Shown: positions 19,390 through 28,264, counted from the stretch's first letter. The stretch: DNA of 64,000 nucleotides from Mycobacterium sp. 1274761.0 (GCF_001668615.1 NZ_LZMC01000076.1:1-64000), one strand, 5' to 3'. Numbers and translations are program-made. The notes: generated by a model from the sequence alone, not told the origin.

Positions 19390-19935
19390 ATGGCTCGACA
19401 GCGTCGCGTCGAGGACGGCATCGCGGACTCCGCGCTGCAAATATTGCGTTCCGCCGGGCCCCGCGCCGTCACCGTCGAAGCCGTTGCTGCGCAGTCGGGA
19501 ATTGCAAAGACGACGATCTACCGGCGACACCTCAACCGTCGGGACATGCTGTCAAGCGCCTTATCGAAGCTTGCGTCGCCCGCGCCGCCGGATCGTCAGA
19601 CAGATGCGGCCGAGCAGCTCCGCTGGCTGATCGATCACGCTGTCGAGGCCGTCGAGAACGGCATTGGGCTCGGCGGCTTTGCGGCGTTGCTGACAGAGGA
19701 TGACCCGGAGTTCTCGGAGGCGTTCCGGCAGATACTCGCCGCGCAACGGGCCGAACTGACGTCCGTCATCGAGACCGCCAAGGCCGTGGGCGCCATGCGT
19801 GCCGACATCGACACCGCGACCCTCATCGACGCGATCGTTGGCGCATATATCGCCGAGCAATCGCGTACTGGGAGGGTTGCGGAGGGGTGGCGCGAGCGGC
19901 TTTTCGAATTGTTCTGGCCCGCAATACGGTTATGA
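19390..19935 (+). CDS. TetR/AcrR family transcriptional regulator
   Basis: A 181-aa repressor-type protein. The N-terminal helix-turn-helix (about residues 10-55) includes ALQILRSAGPRAVTVEAVAA and SGIAKTTIYRRHLNRRDML. The C-terminal ~120 aa form the usual helical ligand-binding/dimer domain, whose ligand is unknown. ATG 19390 is preferred over the upstream GTG 19351 because AAGGAGG lies five bases before it. It is divergent from the two-helix membrane gene around the 19309-19351 operator, so it very likely represses both. Confidence 0.92.
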   Translation: MARQRRVEDGIADSALQILRSAGPRAVTVEAVAAQSGIAKTTIYRRHLNRRDMLSSALSKLASPAPPDRQTDAAEQLRWLIDHAVEAVENGIGLGGFAALLTEDDPEFSEAFRQILAAQRAELTSVIETAKAVGAMRADIDTATLIDAIVGAYIAEQSRTGRVAEGWRERLFELFWPAIRL

Positions 19936-19974
19936 GCTCGCCCTTTCTCATCAATCGGGTCCATCGGCAACGGC

Positions 19975-20231
19975 GACGAAAAACCATCTTCGTCCTCTGG
20001 AGGTGGCACCACGACCGAAGCAGCCGACGCCACCCCGATGTCGACGTCGGTCGAACCCCCACGCGCCGCTGAAGCCAGCTTCACTGCCGCCCAGGAGAAC
20101 GCAATCGCCAAGGCCAAGACCTATCTGGATACGCCGCAGTTTCCAGACAGAAGTTGATTGACCAACCGGAGTTCGACGGCTTCACTGCGAGTCAGGCTCA
20201 GCACGGCGCGGAAGCGCCCTACGGAGGCTGA
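19975..20231 (+). pseudogene. remnant of an Ltp-family (host cell surface-exposed) lipoprotein gene
   Basis: The frame running from 19975 to TGA 20155 reads a Ser/Gly/Thr-rich linker and then SFTAAQENAIAKAKTYLDT, the start of the Ltp repeat. A missing base near 20141-20144 shifts the frame. In the +1 frame the repeat continues as QKLIDQPEFDGFTASQA to TGA 20229. The signal peptide and lipobox are absent. It is therefore a 5'-truncated, frameshifted remnant. Ltp-type repeats occur in mycobacterial and phage superinfection-exclusion lipoproteins; the origin here is unknown. Confidence 0.7.
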
Positions 20232-20302
20232 CGGAAAACTGCATCGCCACCGAAGCTCTGAGAGTCGGAATGTGATGCCGGTCTGGCGCCGTTACGAAAG
20301 AC

Positions 20303-21226
20303 GTGACCATTCGACTCGGATTGCAGATTCCCAACTTCTCCTACGGCACGCCGGTCGCGGAGCTGTTTCCGGCCGTCATCGCCCAGGCCCAGGAGGCCGA
20401 GGCAGCCGGATTCGACACCGTGCTGGTGATGGACCACTTCTACCAACTGCCCACGCTGGGTGAACCCGACGAGCCGATGCTAGAGGCCTACACCGCCCTG
20501 GGCGCTCTGGCCACGGCCACCGAGCGGGTGCAGCTGTCAACGTTGGTTACCGGCAACACTTATCGGAATCCAACGCTGCTCGCCAAGGCCGTGACGACGT
20601 TGGACGTCGTCAGCGCGGGCCGCGCAATCCTTGGCATCGGGGCGGGCTGGTTCGAGCTGGAACATCGACAGCTGGGCTTCGAGTTCGGCACGTTCAGCGA
20701 GCGGTTCGAGAAGCTCGAAGAGGCACTGCAGATCGTTGTCCCGATGCTGCACGGCGAACGACCGAGTTTCTCCGGCAAGTGGTATCACACCGAGAACGCG
20801 ATCAACGAACCCCGGTACCGGGACCATATTCCGATCATGCTCGGCGGCAGCGGCGAGAAGAAGACATTCCGATTGGCCGCCCGCTATGCCGACCACCTCA
20901 ACATCATCGCCGATATGGACGAGTTGCCCGGCAAAGTAGACGTCCTGCGGCAACGCTGCGCCGAAATCGAGCGTGATCCAGCAACTTTGGAGACCAGCTG
21001 CCTACTGACCGTCGTGGTTGACGGCTACGATGCGCCCCGGGATATCGGCGAGGCACGTGGCGGGCGGGCGGTCGCCGGGACACCCGATCAGGTTGCCGAG
21101 GAGATCAAATGCCGCGTGCTGGACGCCGGCGTCGACGGCGTGATCGTCAACCTGCCGACCCACAAGCACACATCCGGCGTCATCACCGCGGTGGGCGACG
21201 CGCTCAAGCCGTTGGTCAGCGCGTAG
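20303..21226 (+). CDS. LLM-class F420-dependent oxidoreductase
   Basis: A 307-aa luciferase-like TIM-barrel oxidoreductase. Recognised from the LGLQIPNFSYG start, AEAAGFDTVLVMDHFYQLP, TLVTGNTYRNPTLLAKAVTTLD, the GRAILGIGAGWFELEH signature, and PIMLGGSGEKKTFRLAARYAD, all typical of F420-dependent LLM proteins. Start GTG 20303. The substrate is unknown. It stands between a decayed lipoprotein gene and the terminator-hairpin/cyclase unit; the terminator at 21240-21275 closes its transcript. Confidence 0.9.
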   Translation: MTIRLGLQIPNFSYGTPVAELFPAVIAQAQEAEAAGFDTVLVMDHFYQLPTLGEPDEPMLEAYTALGALATATERVQLSTLVTGNTYRNPTLLAKAVTTLDVVSAGRAILGIGAGWFELEHRQLGFEFGTFSERFEKLEEALQIVVPMLHGERPSFSGKWYHTENAINEPRYRDHIPIMLGGSGEKKTFRLAARYADHLNIIADMDELPGKVDVLRQRCAEIERDPATLETSCLLTVVVDGYDAPRDIGEARGGRAVAGTPDQVAEEIKCRVLDAGVDGVIVNLPTHKHTSGVITAVGDALKPLVSA

Positions 21227-21239
21227 CGACGTAGGACGC

Positions 21240-21275
21240 GAAACGGCCCCCGGTCTCACGGTCGGGGGTGTTTTG
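21240..21275 (+). terminator. terminator-like hairpin abutting cyclase copy 2
   Basis: AAACGGCCCCCG pairs with CGGGGGTGTTTT across a short loop with one bulge, followed by GTTTT. Its right arm and the following bases (GTCGGGGGTGTTTTG) are identical to the corresponding part of the groEL1 terminator. As there, a cyclase ATG follows within about nine bases (21284). Confidence 0.8.
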
Positions 21276-21283
21276 TTTTCGGT

Positions 21284-22837
21284 ATGGAACGCATCTACCA
21301 GTGGGCCTGGGACCGGTATGCCGCCAAATACTCGTGGGCGGTTTACGTGGTCAGCATCCCGGTCTCTCTGCCGGCTTACGTTTTCTGGTCGTTCCTCATC
21401 CTTGCCGTCGAGGGCTCGGATCATTACGTCGAGGCGGCAGCCATCACAGTTCCCGCCGTGGTGGCGATGGGGTATGCGGTCCAACTTCCGGGGCTGGGGC
21501 GTGGTCGACTTGTGCAGGAATGGGCGGCTGGTCGGTGGCTTGATCGGGCGGGGGCGATGGAGGCGACGTACGCCTGGACCCGCGCGGCGATCGCTCGCGC
21601 GGCCGTCCTCAACGCTGTTTGGGGCGGACTGGTGTCGGCCGTGATCGCGGCGATCGCCGGGGCGACAGAGTCGAGGATCGTTCAGTACGGGATCCTCGGC
21701 GTAGGCGTAGGAGCGGCCAGTGGGCTCATCGCGATGCACAGCCTTGCAGAAGCGACCGCGCGGCCGGCCAGGCTCGCAATCGCCGGTCATACGGCCGTCG
21801 GCGACTCTCTACCACGCTCCCGTCCGACCTTCGCCGCCCGATCGACCGTATTCGTTCTTGCGAACATCTTCATATTCGCCATTGAGGGCGCGATGCTGGC
21901 AACCGCACTTGATCGGTTCGATGCGAAACCTCTGCTCTTTCTTGTGATCGGATCCGCGCTGATGGTCGTGGTGGGAATCCCGCTCTCTGTCGGCCTCACA
22001 TTTGCACCGGCGTTGCGGCCGATTCGAGATCTTGCGGCAGGAACCGACCGCGTCGCGGCCGGCGATTACGGGCACCGTGTGCCGGTGGTGCAGGACGATG
22101 ATCTCGGAGCGCTTTCGGCTTCGTTCAACCGCATGCAGGCGGGTTTGGCCGAGCGGCAACGACTTCAGGCAGCGTTTGGCACCTACGTCGATCCGGCGTT
22201 GGCGGCGCGGCTGCTCGAACAGGGCGATGACGTCTTCACCGGCGAGCGCCGCGAGGTGACGGTGATGTTCGTTGACATTCGCGACTTCACGCCGTTCGCC
22301 GAAGCGAATTCCGCCGAGGACACGGTTGCGCGCCTGAATGCGTTGTTCGACATTGTGGTGCCAGCGGTGGTGGAGGCCGGTGGGCACGTCAACAAGTTCC
22401 TCGGCGACGGTGCTCTGGCCGTGTTCGGTGCACCGAATGACCTTGGCGCGCACGCCGATGCTGCGGTGTCGGCTGCCATAGTGATTCATCGTCGAGTGGG
22501 TGAGCGGTTCGGTGGTGGGTTGCGGATCGGCATCGGGATCAACACCGGTGTCGTGATCGCCGGAACTATCGGCGGCGCAGGCAAACTCGAGTTCACCTTG
22601 ATCGGTGACACCGTCAACGTCGCCGCACGCGTCGAGCAGCTCACCAAGACCACCGGCGACTCGATCCTGCTCACTCAACAGACGGTCGACGCCCTTAGTT
22701 CTCGGCCCGCCGCAATCGCGGATCGGGGACCGCACGCACTGAAGGGAAAGGCGGCCCCGACAAGGATTTTCAGCCTTGACCTCGCGGCGACTCCCCGCGA
22801 GCGTGCACTGGATCCTCCCGACCCCCTCATCAGGTGA
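21284..22837 (+). CDS. membrane class III adenylate cyclase (6TM-HAMP-CHD), copy 2
   Basis: Paralogue of the cyclase at 17277, 517 aa, same start (Met-Glu-Arg-Ile-Tyr-Gln), same six-helix region, HAMP linker and cyclase domain. Catalytic residues are intact: MFVDIRDF and FLGDGALAVFG (metal Asp pair), KLEFTLIGD (adenine selection), NVAARVE (transition state). The C-terminus is a short Pro/Arg-rich tail without histidines. No Shine-Dalgarno precedes ATG 21284; a terminator-like hairpin ends about nine bases upstream. A signal for the membrane domain cannot be deduced. It is expected to produce cAMP at the inner membrane. Confidence 0.93.
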   Translation: MERIYQWAWDRYAAKYSWAVYVVSIPVSLPAYVFWSFLILAVEGSDHYVEAAAITVPAVVAMGYAVQLPGLGRGRLVQEWAAGRWLDRAGAMEATYAWTRAAIARAAVLNAVWGGLVSAVIAAIAGATESRIVQYGILGVGVGAASGLIAMHSLAEATARPARLAIAGHTAVGDSLPRSRPTFAARSTVFVLANIFIFAIEGAMLATALDRFDAKPLLFLVIGSALMVVVGIPLSVGLTFAPALRPIRDLAAGTDRVAAGDYGHRVPVVQDDDLGALSASFNRMQAGLAERQRLQAAFGTYVDPALAARLLEQGDDVFTGERREVTVMFVDIRDFTPFAEANSAEDTVARLNALFDIVVPAVVEAGGHVNKFLGDGALAVFGAPNDLGAHADAAVSAAIVIHRRVGERFGGGLRIGIGINTGVVIAGTIGGAGKLEFTLIGDTVNVAARVEQLTKTTGDSILLTQQTVDALSSRPAAIADRGPHALKGKAAPTRIFSLDLAATPRERALDPPDPLIR

Positions 22838-23105
22838 ACGGATGGCGCCACGCGGCCGACGCGGGTGGCTGATGGAGCCGCGACTCCGGGTGATCTCGAC
22901 CCTCCGCCGGAGTTTGCCCACCGGCTGACCTTTTTCGTTGGCGTCTCATGCCCGCAGACGCTGCCTCGAGAATGACCGGCTGACTTATTTTCTGTTGGCC
23001 TATCACGCGCGCAAGCACCTACAACCTTCCGGCGGCCGGGGCATAAGCCGACACGAACTGCTCAATAGCCGAAGGCCAACGGCTGCTGACGCTTAGCCTC
23101 GCGGC
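22838..23105. other. intergenic region between cyclase copies 2 and 3
   Basis: No gene seen. It holds an imperfect direct repeat of about 25 bases: 22921-22946 and 22976-23002 both begin CCGGCTGAC, continue T-rich, then GTTGGC. The right end carries a candidate promoter for copy 3 (TAGCCT at 23094-23099). Confidence 0.5.
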
Positions 23106-23106
23106 A
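23094..23106 (+). promoter_or_regulatory. leaderless-type promoter for cyclase copy 3
   Basis: TAGCCT (23094-23099) fits the mycobacterial TANNNT -10 element and is followed by exactly six bases before ATG 23106, with no Shine-Dalgarno. This predicts a transcript starting at or next to the A of the start codon. Copies 1 and 2 lack this and have a terminator hairpin instead. Confidence 0.5.
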
Positions 23107-24617
23107 TGGAACGCATTTGGCAGTGGGGGTGGGAGCGGTTCGGACCTAGATACTCGTGGGTGATCTGGGCATTTGTGCTCGCCGGGATGATGCCAACGTA
23201 TGTCATCTGGTCATTTGTTGTTGTCGCGTTCGAGAAGTCGAATCAGTACCTCGAGGCAGCCGCCTTTACGGTCGTCGCGGTTCTTGTGAACGCATCGGTG
23301 TCCATTCTTCCCGGCAGCCGACGGTTTCAACGCGTCCAATGGTGGGCGGCCGGCCGTGGAGTCGATCGTGCGGCAGCATTGGCAGACACGTATGCGTGGA
23401 CTCGGGCGGCGGGCGTTCGAGCCTTGATTTTCCTGCCCGTTTGGACAGTGTTCCTCACCGGCATTGTCGGAGCGATTGCCGGCGCGACGGGGACTCGGCT
23501 GACTCAATACGGCTTCCTAGGCGTCGCGATGGGAATCGCCATGGCGCTGATCGGCGTGCACAATTCAGTACAAGGAGCAATTCGGCCGGCGAGGATCGCG
23601 CTCTCCGGAACCACAGAGATCGGCGACGCGCTTCCCCGTCCTCGCCCGACTTTTGCTGCGTGGTCGAACCTAGCGATGCTCGGTTCCATGTACGCCTTCA
23701 CCGTCATGGGCGCGATGATGGTGGTCGTCCTGGACCCAGCTGGTCAGTTCCCAGCTCTTCCGGCTCTGATCGGGTTCATCGTCACGCTCGGCCTCGGCGC
23801 GCCCATCACCATCGGTGCCATGGTCTCGCCGTCCCAGCGGCCCATCCGGGATCTGGCCGACGGTACCAAACGTGTTGCGGCCGGCGACTACTCGCAGCGT
23901 CTGCCCGTGGTTCAAGACGATGACCTGGGGGCGTTGGCGGCATCTTTCAATCGGATGCAGGCGGGTTTAGCTGAGCGGCAACGTCTTCAGGCGGCGTTCG
24001 GCTCCTATGTCGACCCCGCACTCGCCAAGCGGCTGCTCGAACAGGGTGACGACGTGTTCACCGGTGAGCGCCGTAAGGTGACGGTGATGTTCGTCGACAT
24101 TCGCGACTTCACACCGTACGCCGAAGCCAACAGCGCCGAGGACACCGTCGCGCGGTTGAACGCGTTGTTCGAGATCGTGGTGCCGGCGGTGGTGGACGCC
24201 GGCGGACACGTCAACAAGTACCTCGGTGACGGTGCGCTCGCGGTCTTTGGTGCACCGAACGACCTCGCCGACCATGGCGACGCCGCGGTGTCCGCCGCGA
24301 TGACGATTCATCAGCGGGTCGCCGAGCGATTCGGTGGTGAGCTCCGCATCGGCATGGGGATCAACACCGGTGTGGTGATCGCCGGAACCATCGGCGGCGC
24401 AGGCAAACTCGAGTTCACCTTGATCGGGGATGCGGTGAACGTGGCGGCACGTGTCGAGCGGCTCACCAAGGTCACCGGCGATACGATCCTGCTGACTCAG
24501 CAGACCGTCGACACGCTGGCCTCACGACCGCAGGGCCTCCACGACAGGGGAACCCATCCGCTGAAGGGAAAGTCCGCCGCGGCAAGGGTTTTCGGGCTCG
24601 AACCAGCGCGGCGATGA
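23106..24617 (+). CDS. membrane class III adenylate cyclase (6TM-HAMP-CHD), copy 3
   Basis: Third paralogue, 503 aa, start Met-Glu-Arg-Ile-Trp-Gln. Six hydrophobic segments, HAMP linker (QRPIRDLADGTKRVAAGDYS onward) and a complete cyclase domain: MFVDIRDF and YLGDGALAVFG metal aspartates, KLEFTLIGD, NVAARVE. It ends shortly after the domain with Ala-Arg-Arg and has no His tail. Three neighbouring cyclases of this architecture recall the Rv1318c-Rv1319c-Rv1320c cluster of M. tuberculosis, but here they are spread over 7.3 kb with other genes between. Probably transcribed from its own leaderless promoter. Confidence 0.93.
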   Translation: MERIWQWGWERFGPRYSWVIWAFVLAGMMPTYVIWSFVVVAFEKSNQYLEAAAFTVVAVLVNASVSILPGSRRFQRVQWWAAGRGVDRAAALADTYAWTRAAGVRALIFLPVWTVFLTGIVGAIAGATGTRLTQYGFLGVAMGIAMALIGVHNSVQGAIRPARIALSGTTEIGDALPRPRPTFAAWSNLAMLGSMYAFTVMGAMMVVVLDPAGQFPALPALIGFIVTLGLGAPITIGAMVSPSQRPIRDLADGTKRVAAGDYSQRLPVVQDDDLGALAASFNRMQAGLAERQRLQAAFGSYVDPALAKRLLEQGDDVFTGERRKVTVMFVDIRDFTPYAEANSAEDTVARLNALFEIVVPAVVDAGGHVNKYLGDGALAVFGAPNDLADHGDAAVSAAMTIHQRVAERFGGELRIGMGINTGVVIAGTIGGAGKLEFTLIGDAVNVAARVERLTKVTGDTILLTQQTVDTLASRPQGLHDRGTHPLKGKSAAARVFGLEPARR

Positions 24618-24626
24618 GCCCGGCGC

Positions 24627-24836
24627 TTACCCCCGGTCCCGTATCTCGACAGCTGCCTCGAGCATCTGCTCGGTGCTCGCGAGCCGGTCCTGCAGATTGA
24701 GGTCCACGATCAGCTCGTGTGCGCCGGACTCTGCGGCTGCTCGGATGTCGTCGACTACTTGATCGAGTGTGCCGACGGATCCAGATCGATCAGGTCCCGG
24801 CGGCCGGGGTGTGAAGGTGACGTTTGCGACCACGAC
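24627..24836 (-). pseudogene. 3' fragment of an LLM-class F420 oxidoreductase gene
   Basis: The minus-strand frame encodes ANVTFTPRPPGPDR, GTLDQVVDDIRAAAESGAHE, LIVDLNLQDRLASTEQML and AVEIRDRG: the C-terminal ~70 residues of an LLM F420-dependent oxidoreductase. The upstream ~230 codons, including the F420-binding barrel, are missing; beyond ~24836 the frame no longer resembles the family. It converges with cyclase copy 3. It is a remnant of a deletion or replacement at this site. Confidence 0.7.
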
Positions 24837-24960
24837 CATACCAAGCTCGCCGCAAGCCGGACGGCGCAGCGGCTGTCTCGATTGCCGTGAATGGTGCCGC
24901 ACGAATCAGGGCCAACTCGCTCGACGGGTAGGCGGCGAAAGCGGACCTTATCGTCAGTGC

Positions 24961-25398
24961 GTGACCGAGGACCCAGGCCTGTGGCAGGACGCGCTCGTCG
25001 AAATCGCCGTGAGGCTGGAAGCCAAAACCCGGCAGAGCCGGTGGACCGCGCGAACCGACCACCTCATCGAGCGGGACTTCGCGTTGGGCGCATACGCGAT
25101 ACGGAAACTGGTCGAGTCGCGCCACGTGCCAGACGACATCAGCGGCCGTAGCTTCCCGGTCCGCCGCTGCGGCGCGACAGGGCCCGACGAGTTCGACGGC
25201 GGCCGCCGGGCGACGCTTTCCGTACGGGAGCTATGCCACGCCATCCTGCACAGCGTCGTCTTCACGTTCTCGTGCGGTGAGACGGCTGACCTTTTCGACG
25301 GCGTCTACGTGGCACCGGCGCGGCACCGCAACCGGTTCGCCTATCTGGTGCTGGCATCCGACTTCATCGGTCTGTGCTCCGATATCGCCGAGAGCTGA
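24961..25398 (+). CDS. hypothetical protein, 145 aa
   Basis: Family not recognised. From GTG 24961 the translation is soluble, with conserved-looking segments VRLEAKTRQSRWTARTDHLI, FALGAYAIRKLVESRHVPDD and VRELCHAILHSVVFTFSCG, and no membrane or signal segment. The frame is open further upstream (to 24769), but that part overlaps the decayed oxidoreductase fragment and reads as noise. It lies just upstream of the DAHP synthase leader. The start is uncertain. Confidence 0.6.
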   Translation: MTEDPGLWQDALVEIAVRLEAKTRQSRWTARTDHLIERDFALGAYAIRKLVESRHVPDDISGRSFPVRRCGATGPDEFDGGRRATLSVRELCHAILHSVVFTFSCGETADLFDGVYVAPARHRNRFAYLVLASDFIGLCSDIAES

Positions 25399-25435
25399 GC
25401 GGCGACCGCGATTTTGCCGCCGTCGGATGGCCGTA

Positions 25436-25448
25436 TAACCTGGTCACC
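25436..25448 (+). promoter_or_regulatory. promoter of the DAHP synthase leader transcript
   Basis: TAACCT (25436-25441, inside TATAACCT) is a good TANNNT -10 element and lies seven bases before the GTG of the leader peptide at 25449. The RNA would begin at or just before that GTG, so the leader peptide would be read from a leaderless 5' end. Confidence 0.5.
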
Positions 25449-25523
25449 GTGAACATCAGTGGACGCGTCGGCTATTGGCGCTTTATGCAGGCTCCGGGCG
25501 GAGCCGATAAAGCGCAGCGCTAA
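25449..25523 (+). CDS. leader peptide (Tyr-Trp-Arg-Phe) of the DAHP synthase attenuator
   Basis: A 24-codon frame from GTG 25449 to TAA 25521. Residues 9-12 are Tyr-Trp-Arg-Phe (codons TAT TGG CGC TTT at 25472-25483): all three aromatic amino acids within four codons, immediately 5' of and entering a strong hairpin. The next gene makes the first committed metabolite of aromatic amino-acid synthesis. Ribosome stalling on these codons when charged aromatic tRNAs are scarce would change folding of the RNA downstream. The peptide itself probably has no other role. Confidence 0.75.
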   Translation: MNISGRVGYWRFMQAPGGADKAQR

Positions 25524-25572
25524 GCACGCATCCACCCGGAGCCAAGGCAGTGACCAGCAGGTCGCTGCCTTT
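25478..25572 (+). promoter_or_regulatory. transcription attenuator upstream of the DAHP synthase gene
   Basis: Hairpin 1: GCGCTTTAT (25478-25486) pairs with ATAAAGCGC (25507-25515), enclosing GGCTCC/GGAGCC (25490-25495/25500-25505). Terminator-like hairpin: AAGGCAGTGACC (25544-25555) pairs with GGTCGCTGCCTT (25560-25571, one G-U) around AGCA, followed by T and CGTCATT. Alternative pairing: GGCTCCGGG (25490-25498) is exactly complementary to CCCGGAGCC (25535-25543), so hairpin 1 and this structure exclude each other. The stall codons overlap hairpin 1's left arm. How the alternative pairing affects the terminator is inferred. Confidence 0.7.
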
Positions 25573-25632
25573 CGTCATTCAAGGGCGCCGGTCATTCACC
25601 CCAGTGCCCACACCAGAAAGGCACCAGCAACC

Positions 25633-26684
<1,052 letters not shown>

Positions 26685-26688
<4 letters not shown>

Positions 26689-26975
26689 GAGGCGCGGCGG
26701 ATGCCGCGTTTGAGTAGCAACTCCCGCTCGGACTCCGACAGGCCGCCCCAGATTCCGTAGGGCTCACCGACGGCGAGGGCATGCGAGCGGCACTGGGCAA
26801 TCACCGGGCAACGGCGGCACATCTCCTTGGCGCGCAGTTCGCGTTGTGCGCGGGCCCGGCCACGTTCGCCATCGGGGTGAAAGAACACCGACGAGTCGAC
26901 TCCTCGGCATAGCCCGTGCATCTGCCAATCCCAGATATCAGCGTTGGGCCCGGGTAGCTGTTGCGGCTGTGGCAT
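26685..26975 (-). CDS. whiB3: redox-sensing transcription factor WhiB3
   Basis: A WhiB-family iron-sulfur regulator of 96 aa. Four cysteines (CRG near residue 23, CRRCPVIAQC near 53-62) bind a [4Fe-4S] cluster; the GIWGG turn and basic tail contact SigA and DNA. The start MPQPQQLPGPNADIWDW is that of M. tuberculosis WhiB3, which responds to redox, NO and acid and controls polyketide lipid synthesis. AGAGAGGGG precedes the ATG. Position opposite groEL1 in M. tuberculosis is conserved, but here ~9.4 kb is inserted between them. Confidence 0.94.
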
Positions 26976-27404
26976 GTGGAAAACCCCTCTCTACGCACCG
27001 ATTTCGGCAACGCACCGATGCGTGAGTTGTGGAACCGATTTGAGCACAAGTCGCCGGTGACTACTCGTGGGAACAAGGTAGGGGTGCTTAACAAAACGAG
27101 TCAATAGGGCGCACATGTGCTCAACTACATAACCGCAGGCCGAGAATTTACATCACGTTCATCGGTTCGACCCGCCGGCGCTGACGCGGGTGATAACTAA
27201 TGGCCCAATACGCCACTCTGATTCGTATTTCCGCAGTTCGCTCAATTCGGCGTGGCGGAGCAATGTCGCACCCTTTTCCAATCAGTTGACATGGCTGTAA
27301 CACGGGGCGCATCAACTGTTAACCAAAGAGATTCGGCGCCAACGGGTTACCCGAAACCACCGGTACCGGGATCCCGTCAGGTTGATTGATAACGTCATCG
27401 GCTG
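26976..27404. other. long divergent intergenic region between whiB3 and the sigD-linked gene
   Basis: About 0.43 kb without a supported open frame; relatively AT-rich for this genome, as expected for a regulated region upstream of whiB3. Toward the right gene, TAACGT (27390-27395) ends nine bases before ATG 27405 and may serve a leaderless start. A lone TTGACA at 27286-27291 has no matching -10. Confidence 0.5.
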
Positions 27405-28175
27405 ATGCTCGTCGATTCCGCGTTCGGTGATGATCCGGGGTGCTGGCCGCTGCCGGCGGCGCACAGTGCCGAGGACCTGTGGCTGCGTGCCGTCGCAGCG
27501 GGCGGGCAGGGACGCTACGCGAATGCCTACGGCGAGCTCGCGATGCTGCGGCGTGCCTGTCGCACCGGTCGGTTGGCATCCCTGGCGCACAGCACCCACG
27601 CCTCCTTCTTGCGTCAGCTCGGCTGGCACACCCCCGCCCGCGGGTGGGACGGCCGCGCGCTCGCGGTGGCGGGCGGCGATCGCGAAGCCCGCGGCGACGC
27701 GCTGATCGGCTTGGCCGCCGATGCGCTCGGAATCGGGCGGTTCTCGGTATCCGCCGCCGCCCTCCAGCGTGCCGAGGGTTTGCTCGACGACTCGCCGCCG
27801 CGGCTGGCGATACGGCTGGCATGGGTGTCGGCTGAACTGGCGATGGCAACCGGCGACGGCATAACGGCCGTCGCTCATGCCGAGCGCGCCATTGAGGCGG
27901 CCGCCTCTTTCGGCTCTGTGCGCCACAGCGTGAAATCCGAGGTCGTGGGGGCCGCCGCACTGTGCAGCGCCGGTCGGCTGGAGGCCGCGCGCGCGGCGGC
28001 CGACTCGGCCCTCATCACCACGCAGCGGCTCGGCTTGGTGCCGCTGAGCTGGGCTTTGGCCAGCCTTCTCGGCGACATCGGCAGCGGGAACCACTCGGCT
28101 GCTGAAGTCGTTGGAATTCGGGACCGGTCCGCTGATACGGTGCGGCGCCGTGGCGGCGTGTTGTTTGATCGCTGA
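27405..28175 (+). CDS. conserved helical-repeat protein next to sigD (Rv3415c-like)
   Basis: A 256-aa protein rich in Ala/Arg/Leu helices arranged like TPR repeats: AVAAGGQGRYANAYGEL, ARGDALIGLAADALGIG, ARLAW..SAELAMATGDG and CSAGRLEAARAAADSAL are helix pairs with the small-residue pattern of such repeats. No signal or membrane segment. Its place directly upstream of sigD matches the gene recalled as Rv3415c. Function unknown; a role with SigD is possible by neighbourhood only. Confidence 0.8.
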   Translation: MLVDSAFGDDPGCWPLPAAHSAEDLWLRAVAAGGQGRYANAYGELAMLRRACRTGRLASLAHSTHASFLRQLGWHTPARGWDGRALAVAGGDREARGDALIGLAADALGIGRFSVSAAALQRAEGLLDDSPPRLAIRLAWVSAELAMATGDGITAVAHAERAIEAAASFGSVRHSVKSEVVGAAALCSAGRLEAARAAADSALITTQRLGLVPLSWALASLLGDIGSGNHSAAEVVGIRDRSADTVRRRGGVLFDR

Positions 28176-28264
28176 GCCAGTCCGCATCGACCCGATAGAT
28201 ATCGTTTAGCGCAAATAGCTAAAGGCCACCTGTCCCATTAGTAACGCTGGAGAGAGCTTCACCG

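Noticed and set aside
27286..27291. TTGACA as a promoter for the gene at 27405
   Set aside because: No -10 element occurs at a suitable distance downstream.
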